A stretch of DNA of 64,000 nt. Origin: Bacteroides sp. (GTDB taxonomy: Bacteria > Bacteroidota > Bacteroidia > Bacteroidales > Muribaculaceae). Shown here piece after piece: positions 56,601-64,000 of the stretch (the stretch's first letter is position 1; each line of letters opens with the position of its first letter). Where the stretch lies: positions 20,484 through 84,483 of the forward strand of contig JAAVCK010000027.1 of the NCBI GenBank assembly GCA_014802325.1. The letters are read 5' to 3'. The position numbers were made by a program, and so were the translations under genes. A model generated the notes under the pieces. That model ran no database searches. It saw only the letters and a list, made by a program, of their open reading frames with translations, and was not told where the DNA came from.

Positions 56601-56764
56601 CGGGTATTATCAGGTCGGACTGAAGGGGCTGCAGGCTCAGGCCGCTGTGTGGGAGGTGGCGGTACATGAGATTCTTCGGCAACCGCCTGTCTCGGCTGTC
56701 GGGGATTAAGCAACTCCTCCGCGTCAAACGACGAGTCATCTATTTCAGAATATCTGTTAGTCAT
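53645..56764 (-). CDS. ftsK: DNA translocase FtsK
   Basis: 1039 aa. N-terminal acidic/Pro/Gln-rich cytoplasmic part (1-120), then four membrane helices between about 130 and 295, a long Ala/Glu-rich linker (about 300-600), and a RecA-type motor with Walker A GATGMGKS near residue 700 and Walker B VVIVDEFADLI. A C-terminal gamma winged helix (SSLQRRYSIGYNRAGKIMDQ) reads chromosome-orienting sequences. It pumps chromosome ends through the septum toward XerCD/dif. The start at 56764 is the first ATG after the promoter gap. Confidence 0.96.
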   Translation of the reverse strand: MTNRYSEIDDSSFDAEELLNPRQPRQAVAEESHVPPPPTQRPEPAAPSVRPDNTRELHQQPQQHVTPAEDMRAQRAEETPPHTAPASNPGEVFSAQSRPAAQERDAAAAPPRKVREELIGESTVQKVRMFSGIVLFFLAAYSLIVTISYIANLAHDQSALLGADYDPYLYGNAGGMVGAWMSHFLLYEWLGVGSFIFIYYLGALSLKLLNVLDFKFWSFTFKCLLSAIAVSIIGGFVVEAFNLHSRFYWGGLHGYTINHQLTLLSGIWGALAISCIMAGLLVVMFIDSLSKFGRFIKVQIEKLRERRRREQAEFNARRQEAERIRAEEKEAARLEMEERIRQEEAEEARRMAEAQAAAHAQAEAQAVQEAKAAAQTRAAESVASERINEPDREIEKVAAEVVDTPVAPVERHYDSPNPEPAAPVEDELFVKPAPVSAISEIPSVADDEPLFAGETSVMEADDSEAADSAEYDNSLFGGEEVESLSADCEYPSDEHEADTAEDMNEHEEQEKSQPLFETVGDMVVEKPVIEQCEQMSQPTGYDPTAELSHYTFPSLELLRDVAYSTDSVDATEMEENKVRITKTLGDYGIPIQHIHATVGPTVTLYEIIPAEGVRIAKIKRLEDDIAMSLAALGIRIIAPIPGKGTIGIEVPNKDPQVVSIRSILSSRKFQESNMELPMALGCTISNEVFMADLAKMPHLLVAGATGMGKSVGLNTIIASLLYKKHPTELKFVLIDPKMVEFSLYASLERHYLAKLPDEEDAIITDPNKVVATLNSLCIEMDNRYALLKMASCRNIKEYNERIRHGNLMAKHSEGHRFLPYIVVIVDEFADLIMTAGKEVETPIARIAQKARAVGIHMILATQRPSTNVITGVIKANFPGRIAFRVFQMVDSRTILDRPGANQLIGRGDMLFSNNGKIERVQCAFIDTPEVEAICDAISHQVGMEIYPLPEYVPETEGVGGLGGNPSDRDPLFGDAARYVVQTDTASTSSLQRRYSIGYNRAGKIMDQLEAAGIVGPSQGGKPRQVLMDTMQVARMLGDE

Positions 56765-57440
56765 ATTTTGGGGTTAAGTTTTATGCAGTTTAATACTACA
56801 ACAAAGATACGAAAAATTACAGAGTCCACCTTATTATATATGCGTTGCTATATTTAAAAATTTAAATTCAAATTCATAAAGGCAAATTGTAACAACATCG
56901 TAATGTTAATTAATGTTAACAACTAAGCAATTCTTTACCGGAGTTGTTTTATTATCAAACGTATCACAGAGGTGATGTGCAATTCGATATTGTAAATTGA
57001 AATAATGGCTAAGATTTGATTTTGCAAAATAAATTTCAAACGCAACAACTTTCGATAATGCAAATTCCCGTTTTAAGACGTTTGGTTTTACAAATATCTC
57101 AAAAATGCCTAATCGCAAACGGAATTAGAAATTATGAAATAAGAAATCCAAATAAGGTTGCAAAATCAACCGACAAGCCTAAAATACTACTTAAATTAAT
57201 TTAACTATCGCATCAGTCAGTTGAAATTCAATTAAATATAATTTTTAATTAAAGCGTCGATTTAAACTCCATATACAAAAGTATGGAAATTTAAGTCGAC
57301 GCCTTTATTTTGCATATATTATACATTTTAAATCAGACATTTAGCTATATTTACTTAAATCATTACTACAATCAATCTCACACTCTAAGAGCACATCAGG
57401 CATATGGTGTTTGAAATCAGGAATAGCTAAATTCGTATTT

Positions 57441-57456
57441 GCAAATTTAAATTTGC
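57441..57456. promoter_or_regulatory. Palindromic operator candidate
   Basis: GCAAATTTAAATTTGC, a perfect 16-bp palindrome, 10 bases upstream of the -33 element of the HTH regulator. A related half-site pair GCAAATTCAAATTT lies at 57508-57521 between the promoter and the ATG. This spacing suggests autoregulation by the encoded protein. Confidence 0.55.
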
Positions 57457-57466
57457 GAAAATAAAT

Positions 57467-57497
57467 TTTGCAATTTCAAAAATAATAGTTACATTTG
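57467..57497 (+). promoter_or_regulatory. Promoter of the HTH regulator
   Basis: TTTG (57467-57470), 19-base spacer, TACATTTG (57490-57497): an exact Bacteroidota-type promoter. The ATG follows 31 bases later. Confidence 0.75.
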
Positions 57498-57528
57498 CAT
57501 ACTAATTGCAAATTCAAATTTCACAACA

Positions 57529-58116
57529 ATGGATATAGTTTCGAGATTAAAACAGTATCTTGACCACGAGCAGATCAGTGTCACACAGTTTGCCGACTAC
57601 TGCGGCATTCCCCGCCCGTCTGCATCACAGCTACTTAACGGTCGAAACAAGAAGGTATCTGATGAAGTGATATCTAAAATCCATACTTCCTACCCCTCGC
57701 TATCCATGTTGTGGTTGCTTTTTGGCGAGGGAGATATGGTAACGAAAGCAAATATCGAAACGTCAGAGCCTCAAATCCACGATTTTCCAATATCAACCGA
57801 CATCGAACCGGCTGAAAATCAACCCATCGAGCGGGAATTCAGTTTTGCCGGAAGCCACAAGCCGGAAACCCCGGAAAATTTCCACGAAGGAGCGTCAGAC
57901 CCGGCTATCGATTATTCTACCGCCCGAGAAGAAGAGCCGGCACCTTATGGGTATACCCGTCAGCGCAAGCGTCAGTCAGCGCAGCCTTCGTCCGATTCAT
58001 TCACATTCTCCACCGATACAGGCAAGCGTGTGATGAGCATAGTGGTGTATTACGACGACAACTCGTTTGAGTCGTTCATTCCCGACCCGTCGCGCCACAA
58101 TCCGTTTGTCAGGTGA
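57529..58116 (+). CDS. HTH-domain regulator (XRE-like) with unknown C-terminal region
   Basis: 195 aa. Residues about 1-66 form a helix-turn-helix domain (ISVTQFADYCGIPRPSASQL, LLNGRNKKVSDEVI), followed by a Pro/Glu-rich linker and a small C-terminal region RVMSIVVYYDDNSFESFIPD. This plan resembles Bacteroidota regulators with an N-terminal XRE-like domain and an unknown tail. Its upstream palindrome and half-site suggest autorepression. The next gene (ABC-F) has its own promoter. Targets unknown. Confidence 0.7.
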   Translation: MDIVSRLKQYLDHEQISVTQFADYCGIPRPSASQLLNGRNKKVSDEVISKIHTSYPSLSMLWLLFGEGDMVTKANIETSEPQIHDFPISTDIEPAENQPIEREFSFAGSHKPETPENFHEGASDPAIDYSTAREEEPAPYGYTRQRKRQSAQPSSDSFTFSTDTGKRVMSIVVYYDDNSFESFIPDPSRHNPFVR

Positions 58117-58167
58117 CCTCTCCCCTGCCGCCCTCCCCCTGCGCTACCGTCAGACTACGGAAGTGAA

Positions 58168-58199
58168 TTTGTGGGTTTGAAAGATTGTCAGTAACTTTG
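58168..58199 (+). promoter_or_regulatory. Promoter of the third complete ABC-F gene
   Basis: TTTG (58168-58171), 20-base spacer, TAACTTTG (58192-58199); the ATG at 58207 is only 7 bases after the -7 box. Confidence 0.75.
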
Positions 58200-58206
58200 C
58201 AGTGTC

Positions 58207-60183
58207 ATGACAAGTATTTCTATCAACAATCTCACTGTCGAGTTCAGTGCAAAGACCCTGCTCGACAATATATCATATATAATCAACCGCAAAGACAAAA
58301 TAGCACTCGTAGGTAAAAACGGTGCCGGAAAGTCGACCATGCTCAAGATCATCGCCGGACTTCAGAAACCCACGTCCGGCACGGTAGCTACCCCATCGGG
58401 TACTACCATCGGCTACCTGCCGCAGCAGATGACCACATCCGACACTGCTACCGTGATCGAAGAAGTACGCAAGGCGTTTTCGCATGTCGACGAGATGCGG
58501 CGTCATCTCGACAACCTTAACGAACAGCTGGCCACCCGCACCGACTACGAATCGGCCGAATACTCCGCCCTGATAGAAGATGTGGCCAATCTTACCGACC
58601 GACTCGCGATAGAACAGACCGAGAACTTCGAGGCTGAGATGGAAAAAACTCTCATGGGTCTTGGCTTTCTCCGGTCAGACTTCAATCGCCCCACTTCGGA
58701 ATTCTCCGGCGGATGGCGCATGCGTATCGAGCTGGCCAAAATACTCCTCACCCGCCCCGACGTATTGCTCCTCGACGAGCCGACCAACCACCTCGACATC
58801 GAGTCGATACAGTGGCTGGAAAATTTTCTTATCACTAAAGCCGACGCTGTGGTGCTCGTGAGTCACGACCGGGCATTTATCGACAACGTCACCAATCGCA
58901 CCATCGAAATATCCCTCGGCAAGATCTATGACTATTCTGTCAATTACTCCCGCTACGTAGCTCTCCGCGCCGAGCGCCTCGAACAGCAGCGACGCGCCTA
59001 CCTCAATCAGCAGAAACAGATTCAGGAGACCGAAGACTTCATCGAGCGGTTCAGATATAAAGCCACAAAGAGCGTACAGGTACAGAGCCGCATCAAGCAA
59101 CTCGAAAAGATCGAACGTATCGAGATCGATGAAGTCGACACGTCGCACCTCAATCTTCGGTTTCCTCCCGCCCCGCGTTCGGGTGACTACCCTCTCATAC
59201 TCGAAAACGTAGGTAAAGCCTATGGCGACCATCAGGTATTCGACCACGCGACGTTCACGGTCAAGCGCGGAGAAAAAGTAGCGTTCGTAGGCAAGAACGG
59301 CGAAGGCAAATCCACGCTTGTAAAATGTATAATGGGTGAAATTCCATTTACCGGCGACCTCAAGGTTGGCCACAATGTGAAGATCGGATACTTCGCGCAG
59401 AATCAGGCTCAGCTCCTTGACGGGGAGTTGACCGTATTCGACACCATCGACCGAGTGGCCGTTGGCGACATCCGCACCAAGATCCGCGACATACTGGGCG
59501 CATTCATGTTTGGCGGCGAAGCTTCCGACAAGAAAGTGAAAGTGTTGTCTGGCGGGGAGAAGACACGTCTTGCCATGATCAAGCTACTTCTCGAACCGGT
59601 GAATCTGCTGATACTCGACGAGCCTACCAACCACCTTGACATGAAGACCAAGGACATCCTCAAGCAGGCCATCAAGGACTTCAACGGCACGGTCATAGTC
59701 GTAAGCCACGACCGCGAGTTTCTTGACGGACTCGTGGAGAAAGTCTACGAGTTCGGAGGCGGTGAAGTCAGGGAATGCCTGGGTGGCATCTACGAATTTC
59801 TTGAAAAGAAAAAACTCGCATCGCTGGCCGAGCTTGAACGCAATACCGTGCGCCCTGTCGCCCCACAGACCGACAAGGCTAAGACTAAGGTCACTCCTGC
59901 TGCGGAACCTCAGTCTGAGGAATCGCCCCGACGCCGCAGCTATGCCGAGCAGAAAGAATATGAGAAGATGCTCCGAAAACTTCGTAAATCTGTAGAGGAA
60001 GCCGAGAATGAGGTGAGCCGCATCGAGCAGGCCATCGCCGAAGCCGAAGCGCTGATGAATACCGAAAATCCTCCCACCGACATCTACGAGCGCCACGGCA
60101 AACTCAACAAGCAGCTTGAAAACGCCATTTCCGTTTGGGAACTGGCAGGAATCGAGCTTGAAGAGTATCAAAACAGAAAATAA
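58207..60183 (+). CDS. ABC-F family ATPase, Uup/YheS-like with C-terminal coiled coil
   Basis: 658 aa, two ABC domains: GKNGAGKSTML (~37-47) and GKNGEGKSTLV (~362), signatures FSGGWRMRIELA and [23 protein letters not shown] and LILDEPTNHLD. A charged coiled-coil end follows (about 560-655, EEAENEVSRIEQAIAEAEAL). Probably acts on ribosomes as other ABC-F proteins; target or antibiotic link unknown. It follows the HTH gene but has its own strong promoter. Confidence 0.9.
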   Translation: MTSISINNLTVEFSAKTLLDNISYIINRKDKIALVGKNGAGKSTMLKIIAGLQKPTSGTVATPSGTTIGYLPQQMTTSDTATVIEEVRKAFSHVDEMRRHLDNLNEQLATRTDYESAEYSALIEDVANLTDRLAIEQTENFEAEMEKTLMGLGFLRSDFNRPTSEFSGGWRMRIELAKILLTRPDVLLLDEPTNHLDIESIQWLENFLITKADAVVLVSHDRAFIDNVTNRTIEISLGKIYDYSVNYSRYVALRAERLEQQRRAYLNQQKQIQETEDFIERFRYKATKSVQVQSRIKQLEKIERIEIDEVDTSHLNLRFPPAPRSGDYPLILENVGKAYGDHQVFDHATFTVKRGEKVAFVGKNGEGKSTLVKCIMGEIPFTGDLKVGHNVKIGYFAQNQAQLLDGELTVFDTIDRVAVGDIRTKIRDILGAFMFGGEASDKKVKVLSGGEKTRLAMIKLLLEPVNLLILDEPTNHLDMKTKDILKQAIKDFNGTVIVVSHDREFLDGLVEKVYEFGGGEVRECLGGIYEFLEKKKLASLAELERNTVRPVAPQTDKAKTKVTPAAEPQSEESPRRRSYAEQKEYEKMLRKLRKSVEEAENEVSRIEQAIAEAEALMNTENPPTDIYERHGKLNKQLENAISVWELAGIELEEYQNRK

Positions 60184-60208
60184 AAATTCACCCAAATTTC
60201 AATAAAGA

Positions 60209-60240
60209 TTTGTTGTGTATAATATATTTATGTAATTTTG
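60209..60240 (+). promoter_or_regulatory. Promoter of panC-panD
   Basis: TTTG (60209-60212), 20-base spacer, TAATTTTG (60233-60240). The ATG at 60280 follows 39 bases later. Confidence 0.75.
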
Positions 60241-60279
60241 CACGACATTTTTTAGCTACTATTGCTGAACATCTTGAAA

Positions 60280-61131
60280 ATGAATACTATCAGAACGGTA
60301 GAAGAACTTGGCCGCCAGCTATCGGCTGCCCGTGCGCTCGGACGTACCATCGGACTGGTACCTACCATGGGCGCGCTCCACGCCGGCCATCTCTCGCTTA
60401 TAGAGCGTGCACGCCGCGATAATGACATCGTGGTGGTAAGCGTGTTTGTCAACCCCACGCAATTCAACAATCCCGAAGACCTTCGCACCTATCCGCGTAC
60501 GGAGGAAGCCGACATCAAGGCGCTGACCGAGGCCGGCGTCGACATAGCGTTCCTGCCTTCGGTTGAGGAAATGTATCCCGAGAAAGACGAACGAGTGTTT
60601 GATCTCGGCCCCGTAGCCACTGTAATGGAAGGAGCCATGCGCCCTGGCCATTTCAACGGGGTTGCTCAGATCGTAAGCAAACTGTTTGCCATCGTCAACC
60701 CTACCCGCGCTTACTTCGGCGAAAAAGACTTCCAGCAGATAGCCGTGATACGTCGCATGGCCGAACTCGAAGGCTTCGATATAGAGATAGTCGACTGCCC
60801 CATCAAGCGTGAGCCTGATGGTCTGGCAATGTCAAGCCGCAATGTTCGCCTCACCCCCGAGCAGCGACAGATAGCCCCGGCCATACATCGCATTTTAAGC
60901 GAGAGTGTGGCGCTGTGTCCCGATACCCCTGTAGAACAGGTTAAAAAATTCGTCGTCGACGCCATCAATGCCACTGACGGTCTGGAAGTGGAATATTACG
61001 AGATTGTCGATGCCGAGACCATGCAACCCCTGAGTGAGTGGAATGCCGCCCGTCAGGCCGTAGGTTGCGTCACGGTATATTGCGGCGACGTCCGACTTAT
61101 TGACAACATTAAATATCCCTGCCGCCCATGA
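60280..61131 (+). CDS. panC: Pantothenate synthetase
   Basis: 283 aa. Condenses pantoate and beta-alanine with ATP. Seen: [18 protein letters not shown] (HIGH-type motif, near residue 31), [34 protein letters not shown] (KMSKS-equivalent region near 151). A TTG-initiated longer frame at 60262 is less likely than the ATG at 60280. Overlaps panD by 4 bases, so pantothenate synthesis genes are coupled. Confidence 0.95.
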   Translation: MNTIRTVEELGRQLSAARALGRTIGLVPTMGALHAGHLSLIERARRDNDIVVVSVFVNPTQFNNPEDLRTYPRTEEADIKALTEAGVDIAFLPSVEEMYPEKDERVFDLGPVATVMEGAMRPGHFNGVAQIVSKLFAIVNPTRAYFGEKDFQQIAVIRRMAELEGFDIEIVDCPIKREPDGLAMSSRNVRLTPEQRQIAPAIHRILSESVALCPDTPVEQVKKFVVDAINATDGLEVEYYEIVDAETMQPLSEWNAARQAVGCVTVYCGDVRLIDNIKYPCRP

Positions 61132-61478
61132 TGCTCGAAATGCTTAAAAGCAAGATTCACCGCGTCAGCGTCACCGAGGCGCGTCTGGACTATATAGGCA
61201 GTATTACCATCGATAGCCTTCTTCTTGATGCAGCCGGCATCCTTCCCGGCGAGCGGGTATATATCGTCGACAACAACAATGGCGAGCGCCTCGATACTTA
61301 TGCCATAGCCGGCGAACCGGGCAGCGGCGTGATATGTCTCAACGGAGCTGCGGCCCGCAAGGTGCAGGTTGGCGACGTGGTAATTATCATGGCCTACGCG
61401 CAGATGTCGCCTGAAGAGGCTGCCACGTTCCGTCCCAAGGTCATTTTCCCTGACACGGCCACCAACCGTCTACTCTAA
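61128..61478 (+). CDS. panD: Aspartate 1-decarboxylase (pyruvoyl proenzyme)
   Basis: 116 aa, makes beta-alanine from aspartate after self-cleavage. Cleavage site GS at residues 24-25 within [24 protein letters not shown] precedes it; [20 protein letters not shown] follows. The second Met at 61131 is an alternative start. Supplies the panC substrate. Confidence 0.95.
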   Translation: MMLEMLKSKIHRVSVTEARLDYIGSITIDSLLLDAAGILPGERVYIVDNNNGERLDTYAIAGEPGSGVICLNGAAARKVQVGDVVIIMAYAQMSPEEAATFRPKVIFPDTATNRLL

Positions 61479-61517
61479 TCCTCAATTTGTAAAAATACAT
61501 AATACAGACTCATCATA

Positions 61518-62852
61518 ATGTTTGAAAATCTAAGCGAAAGACTCGAAAGGAGTTTCAAGATACTTAAGGGCCAGGGCCGTATTACGGAGATCAACGTGGC
61601 CGAGACACTCAAGGATGTGCGCCGCGCTCTTCTTGAAGCCGACGTCAACTTCAAGGTTGCCAAGCAGTTTACCGACGAAGTCAAGGCTAAGGCTTTGGGG
61701 CAGAACGTAATCAATGCCATCAAGCCCGGCGAGCTGATGGTGAAGATCGTTCACGACGAACTTGCGCGACTTATGGGCGGTGAGACCTCACAGCTCAACC
61801 TGTCAGGCAATCCTACCGTTATACTCATGTCGGGTCTTCAGGGTTCGGGTAAAACCACTTTCTCCGGCAAGCTCGCACGCAAGCTCAAGTCAGAGCAGAG
61901 CCGCCGTCCGCTCCTTGTGGCCTGCGACGTATACCGTCCGGCTGCTATCGAGCAGCTTAAAGTGCTTGCCGAGCAGATCAATGTACCCGTCTATACCGAG
62001 GATGGCAATAAGAATCCCGTCGAGATAGCCCGCAACGGTATAAAGTATGCTAAGGATAATAATCTTGACCTCGTAATCATCGACACCGCCGGCCGTCTGG
62101 CCGTCGACGAGCAGATGATGAACGAGATCGAGGCCATCAAGAATGCTGTTAAGCCGCAGGAGACCCTGTTCGTTGTCGACTCGATGACAGGTCAGGATGC
62201 TGTCAACACAGCCAAAGAGTTCAACGACCGTCTTGACTTCGACGGCGTGGTGCTCACCAAGCTCGACGGTGACACCCGAGGCGGCGCGGCTCTTTCTATA
62301 CGCACCGTTGTCACAAAGCCTATCAAATTTGTGGGTACAGGTGAAAAGCTCGACGCTCTTGATCTTTTCCACCCCGCACGTATGGCCGACCGTATTCTCG
62401 GCATGGGCGACATCGTGTCGCTCGTAGAGCGCGCTCAAAACGCCTACGACGAGAAGAAAGCCATGGAGCTGCAACGCAAGATTGCGAAAAATCAGTTTAA
62501 CTTCAATGATTTCCTTGATCAGATCCAGCAGATCAAAAAGATGGGTAACCTCAAGGAACTCGCTTCGATGATACCCGGTGTGGGTAAAGCCATCAAGGAC
62601 ATCGACATTGACGACAATGCCTTTAAGGGCATCGAAGCCATCATCCACTCCATGACACCTGAAGAGCGGGCCAATCCCGACATTATCAATGCAAGCCGAC
62701 GCCGCCGCATTGCAGCAGGTTCGGGCAACGATCTGCAACAGGTCAACCGTCTTCTCAAGCAGTTTGAGCAGACCCGCAAGATGATGAAGCAGGTTTCATC
62801 GATCAAAAATCCTATGGCAATGATGCGCGGACTCCGCGGCATGAAAAAATAA
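61518..62852 (+). CDS. ffh: Signal recognition particle protein Ffh
   Basis: 444 aa. N domain, G domain with GLQGSGKTTFSGKLARKL near residues 105-122 and TKLDGDTRGGAALSIR near 245-260, and a Met-rich M domain at the end (KMMKQVSSIKNPMAMMRGLR) that binds signal peptides and SRP RNA. It delivers membrane proteins to FtsY. Between panD and folD; the SRP-RNA gene is not nearby. Confidence 0.97.
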   Translation: MFENLSERLERSFKILKGQGRITEINVAETLKDVRRALLEADVNFKVAKQFTDEVKAKALGQNVINAIKPGELMVKIVHDELARLMGGETSQLNLSGNPTVILMSGLQGSGKTTFSGKLARKLKSEQSRRPLLVACDVYRPAAIEQLKVLAEQINVPVYTEDGNKNPVEIARNGIKYAKDNNLDLVIIDTAGRLAVDEQMMNEIEAIKNAVKPQETLFVVDSMTGQDAVNTAKEFNDRLDFDGVVLTKLDGDTRGGAALSIRTVVTKPIKFVGTGEKLDALDLFHPARMADRILGMGDIVSLVERAQNAYDEKKAMELQRKIAKNQFNFNDFLDQIQQIKKMGNLKELASMIPGVGKAIKDIDIDDNAFKGIEAIIHSMTPEERANPDIINASRRRRIAAGSGNDLQQVNRLLKQFEQTRKMMKQVSSIKNPMAMMRGLRGMKK

Positions 62853-62877
62853 GTAAATTAATATAAGATATCTACTC

Positions 62878-63759
62878 ATGACTCTTATTGACGGAAAACT
62901 CACTGCCGAAACCATCAAAGCCGAGATTGCGGCCACTGTAAGCGAGATGGTTGCCGCAGGCAAGCGTGCTCCTCACCTCGTGGCTATACTTGTGGGCCAC
63001 GACGGCGGTAGCGAAACCTATGTAGCCAATAAGGTGAAAGCCTGTGAGCGATGTGGTTTCCGCTCCACACTCATTCGATATGAAGACGATGTGAATCAAG
63101 CCACATTGCTCGACACCATAGCCCGACTTAATGCCGATGATGAAGTCGACGGCTTCATAGTGCAGTTGCCTCTCCCCCGTCACATCGACGAGCAAGCCAT
63201 CATCGAGGCCATTGACCCGCGCAAGGATGTCGACGGATTTCATCCGGTCAATGTGGGACGCATGTCGATAGGTCTCCCCTGCTTCAAGTCAGCCACACCC
63301 GCCGGCATAATGGAGCTTCTCCGCCGCTACGGCGTCCCCACGTCGGGTAAGCGTTGCGTGGTGATTGGTCGAAGCAATATCGTGGGTAAGCCTGTGGCTT
63401 CGCTGATGATGCAGAAGAGCAATCCCGGCAATGCTACCGTCACGGTAGTTCACAGTGCATCGGAAAATCTTAAGGAGATATGCCGTGAGGCCGATATAAT
63501 AATTGCAGCTCTCGGAAAGCCGGGCTTTGTCACTGCCGATATGGTAAAAGACGGAGCTGCGGTAATCGACGTGGGTACAACCCGCGTTCCCGATGCCTCG
63601 CGTAAGAGCGGTTTCCGACTCTGCGGTGATGTGGATTTCGAGAATGTAGCACCCAAGTGCTCGTTTATCACCCCGGTGCCGGGAGGTGTTGGACCCATGA
63701 CCATATGCATGCTGATGTGCAACACTCTTCTTGCTGCAACTCACGCTATATATAAGTAA
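62878..63759 (+). CDS. folD: Methylene-THF dehydrogenase / methenyl-THF cyclohydrolase FolD
   Basis: 293-aa bifunctional folate enzyme making 10-formyl-THF with NADP. Seen: [17 protein letters not shown] (catalytic Lys at about 51), [14 protein letters not shown] near 97-110, [16 protein letters not shown] near 164-179, and [14 protein letters not shown] near 266-279. Works with glyA and folB. Normal length. Confidence 0.97.
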   Translation: MTLIDGKLTAETIKAEIAATVSEMVAAGKRAPHLVAILVGHDGGSETYVANKVKACERCGFRSTLIRYEDDVNQATLLDTIARLNADDEVDGFIVQLPLPRHIDEQAIIEAIDPRKDVDGFHPVNVGRMSIGLPCFKSATPAGIMELLRRYGVPTSGKRCVVIGRSNIVGKPVASLMMQKSNPGNATVTVVHSASENLKEICREADIIIAALGKPGFVTADMVKDGAAVIDVGTTRVPDASRKSGFRLCGDVDFENVAPKCSFITPVPGGVGPMTICMLMCNTLLAATHAIYK

Positions 63760-63779
63760 TTATCCGCTCTTTTTAGTAC

Positions 63780-63896
63780 ATGCTTTCCACTCTGCTGCTT
63801 TCGCTCATGGCTCTGGTGGCTCGGCTTGACTCGGCCACCATCATGTTTGCCGGCGATGCCATGCATCATAAGCAGCAGATCGAAGAGGCTGTCTAA
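63780..63896 (+). pseudogene. CapA-family protein, truncated at an IS-like end
   Basis: The 38-residue start MLSTLLLSLMALVARLDSAT and IMFAGDAMHHKQQIEEA looks like the beginning of a CapA/metallophosphatase-type protein (GDAM.H..Q motif), which in Bacteroidales often follows folD. At GAGGCTGTC (63885) the sequence changes to an element end and meets a TAA at 63894-63896. The rest of the gene is expected beyond the insertion, outside the window. Confidence 0.6.
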
Positions 63897-64000
63897 CAAG
63901 TTTAGGCAGTCTCTTTTTTCGTTCAGTCAGGCTAAAAAATAAGGCTTTCATGCTGAAATTCAGCGCGAAAGCCTTTGCTATGTCATAGATTTTTAGTAAA
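63885..64000. mobile_element. IS-like left end (IS1182-type layout), continues past the window
   Basis: Starts GAGGCTGTCTAAC and has the complementary block GTTTAGGCAGTCTC 15 bases on, then a T-run. A second hairpin follows, AGGCTTTC/GAAAGCCT (63941-63976). This repeats the plan of the right end of the element at 3118-3737: terminal hairpin, then AAAGCCC/GGGCTTT hairpin. Transposase not in view. Confidence 0.6.

Larger units (their letters stand above)
56765..57528. other. 764-bp AT-rich intergenic region upstream of ftsK and the HTH regulator
   Basis: No supported gene: short frames on both strands (56906-57118, 57016-57204) are AT-rich chance frames. An inverted pair, AAGCGTCGATTTAAA (57251-57265) and TTTAAGTCGACGCCTTT (57290-57306), forms a hairpin that could end transcription or be an old element end. 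The right third carries the operator-like palindrome and promoter of the HTH gene. Confidence 0.5.

Noticed and set aside
56906..57204. Short frames in the AT-rich gap before the HTH gene
   Set aside because: AT-rich chance frames without start signals; the region looks regulatory.

Overview
The window reads as a chromosomal segment of a Bacteroidales bacterium, possibly Muribaculaceae-like. The lineage call rests on repeated promoters of the Bacteroidota type (TTTG, a spacer of 19-21 bases, then TAnnTTTG). It also rests on lineage-typical proteins: a HU-CCDC81/SPOR protein, a thioester-less alpha-2-macroglobulin, an EF-G paralog with altered GTPase motifs, TonB-receptor biology and an IS1182-type element. 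The species cannot be named from the sequence alone.

Region 1 (1-36.4 kb) is mostly core chromosome. It starts inside ettA, followed upstream by def and ruvX, all on the minus strand. Next come a flavoprotein, a deleted IS1182-like element, and a maf / DUF2520 / nitroreductase cluster with overlapping ends. An envelope block follows: a HU-CCDC81/SPOR protein, a giant alpha-2-macroglobulin, a Spy-like protein, an anti-sigma-like protein and an ECF sigma factor. A plus-strand run carries GT2, folB, a COG0523 metal GTPase, an ABC-F protein, rsmG and an MBL hydrolase. After it come a second ABC-F, two NUDIX hydrolases, a K+/H+ antiporter, the EF-G paralog, lon, guaB, a SurA-like PPIase, DUF4332, crcB and rplS.

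Region 2 (about 36.5-49.3 kb) is an accessory, decaying island next to the 3' end of a tRNA-Ser gene. It holds an HxlR/cupin pair, two Crp/Fnr-type regulators, a frameshifted TonB-like gene, a TonB-dependent receptor and small lipoproteins. It also has a DUF4405-like membrane protein, a DUF1643 protein and an AT-rich BspA-type repeat protein. Between these lie broken gene fragments, a direct repeat carrying a hairpin, a nested 170-bp inverted repeat, a truncated DUF4143 ATPase and a zeta-toxin pseudogene beside an intact small partner.

Region 3 (49.3-64 kb) is core again: pyrBI, a flavin reductase, glyA, alkD, ftsK, an AT-rich gap with an operator-like palindrome before an HTH regulator, an ABC-F protein, panC-panD, ffh and folD. 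At the right edge a CapA-like gene breaks off where an IS-like end begins.

The core genes serve translation and protein export (def, ettA, rsmG, rplS, EF-G paralog, ffh, four ABC-F proteins), nucleotide and cofactor synthesis (pyrBI, guaB, folB, folD, glyA, panCD), and envelope or proteome maintenance (lon, PPIase, ECF block). No complete undescribed defence or biosynthetic system was found. The most unusual features are the EF-G paralog's altered GTPase motifs, the repeat-bounded genes around 43.6-44.5 kb, the nested inverted repeat at 45.8 kb, and several promoters placed almost on the start codon.
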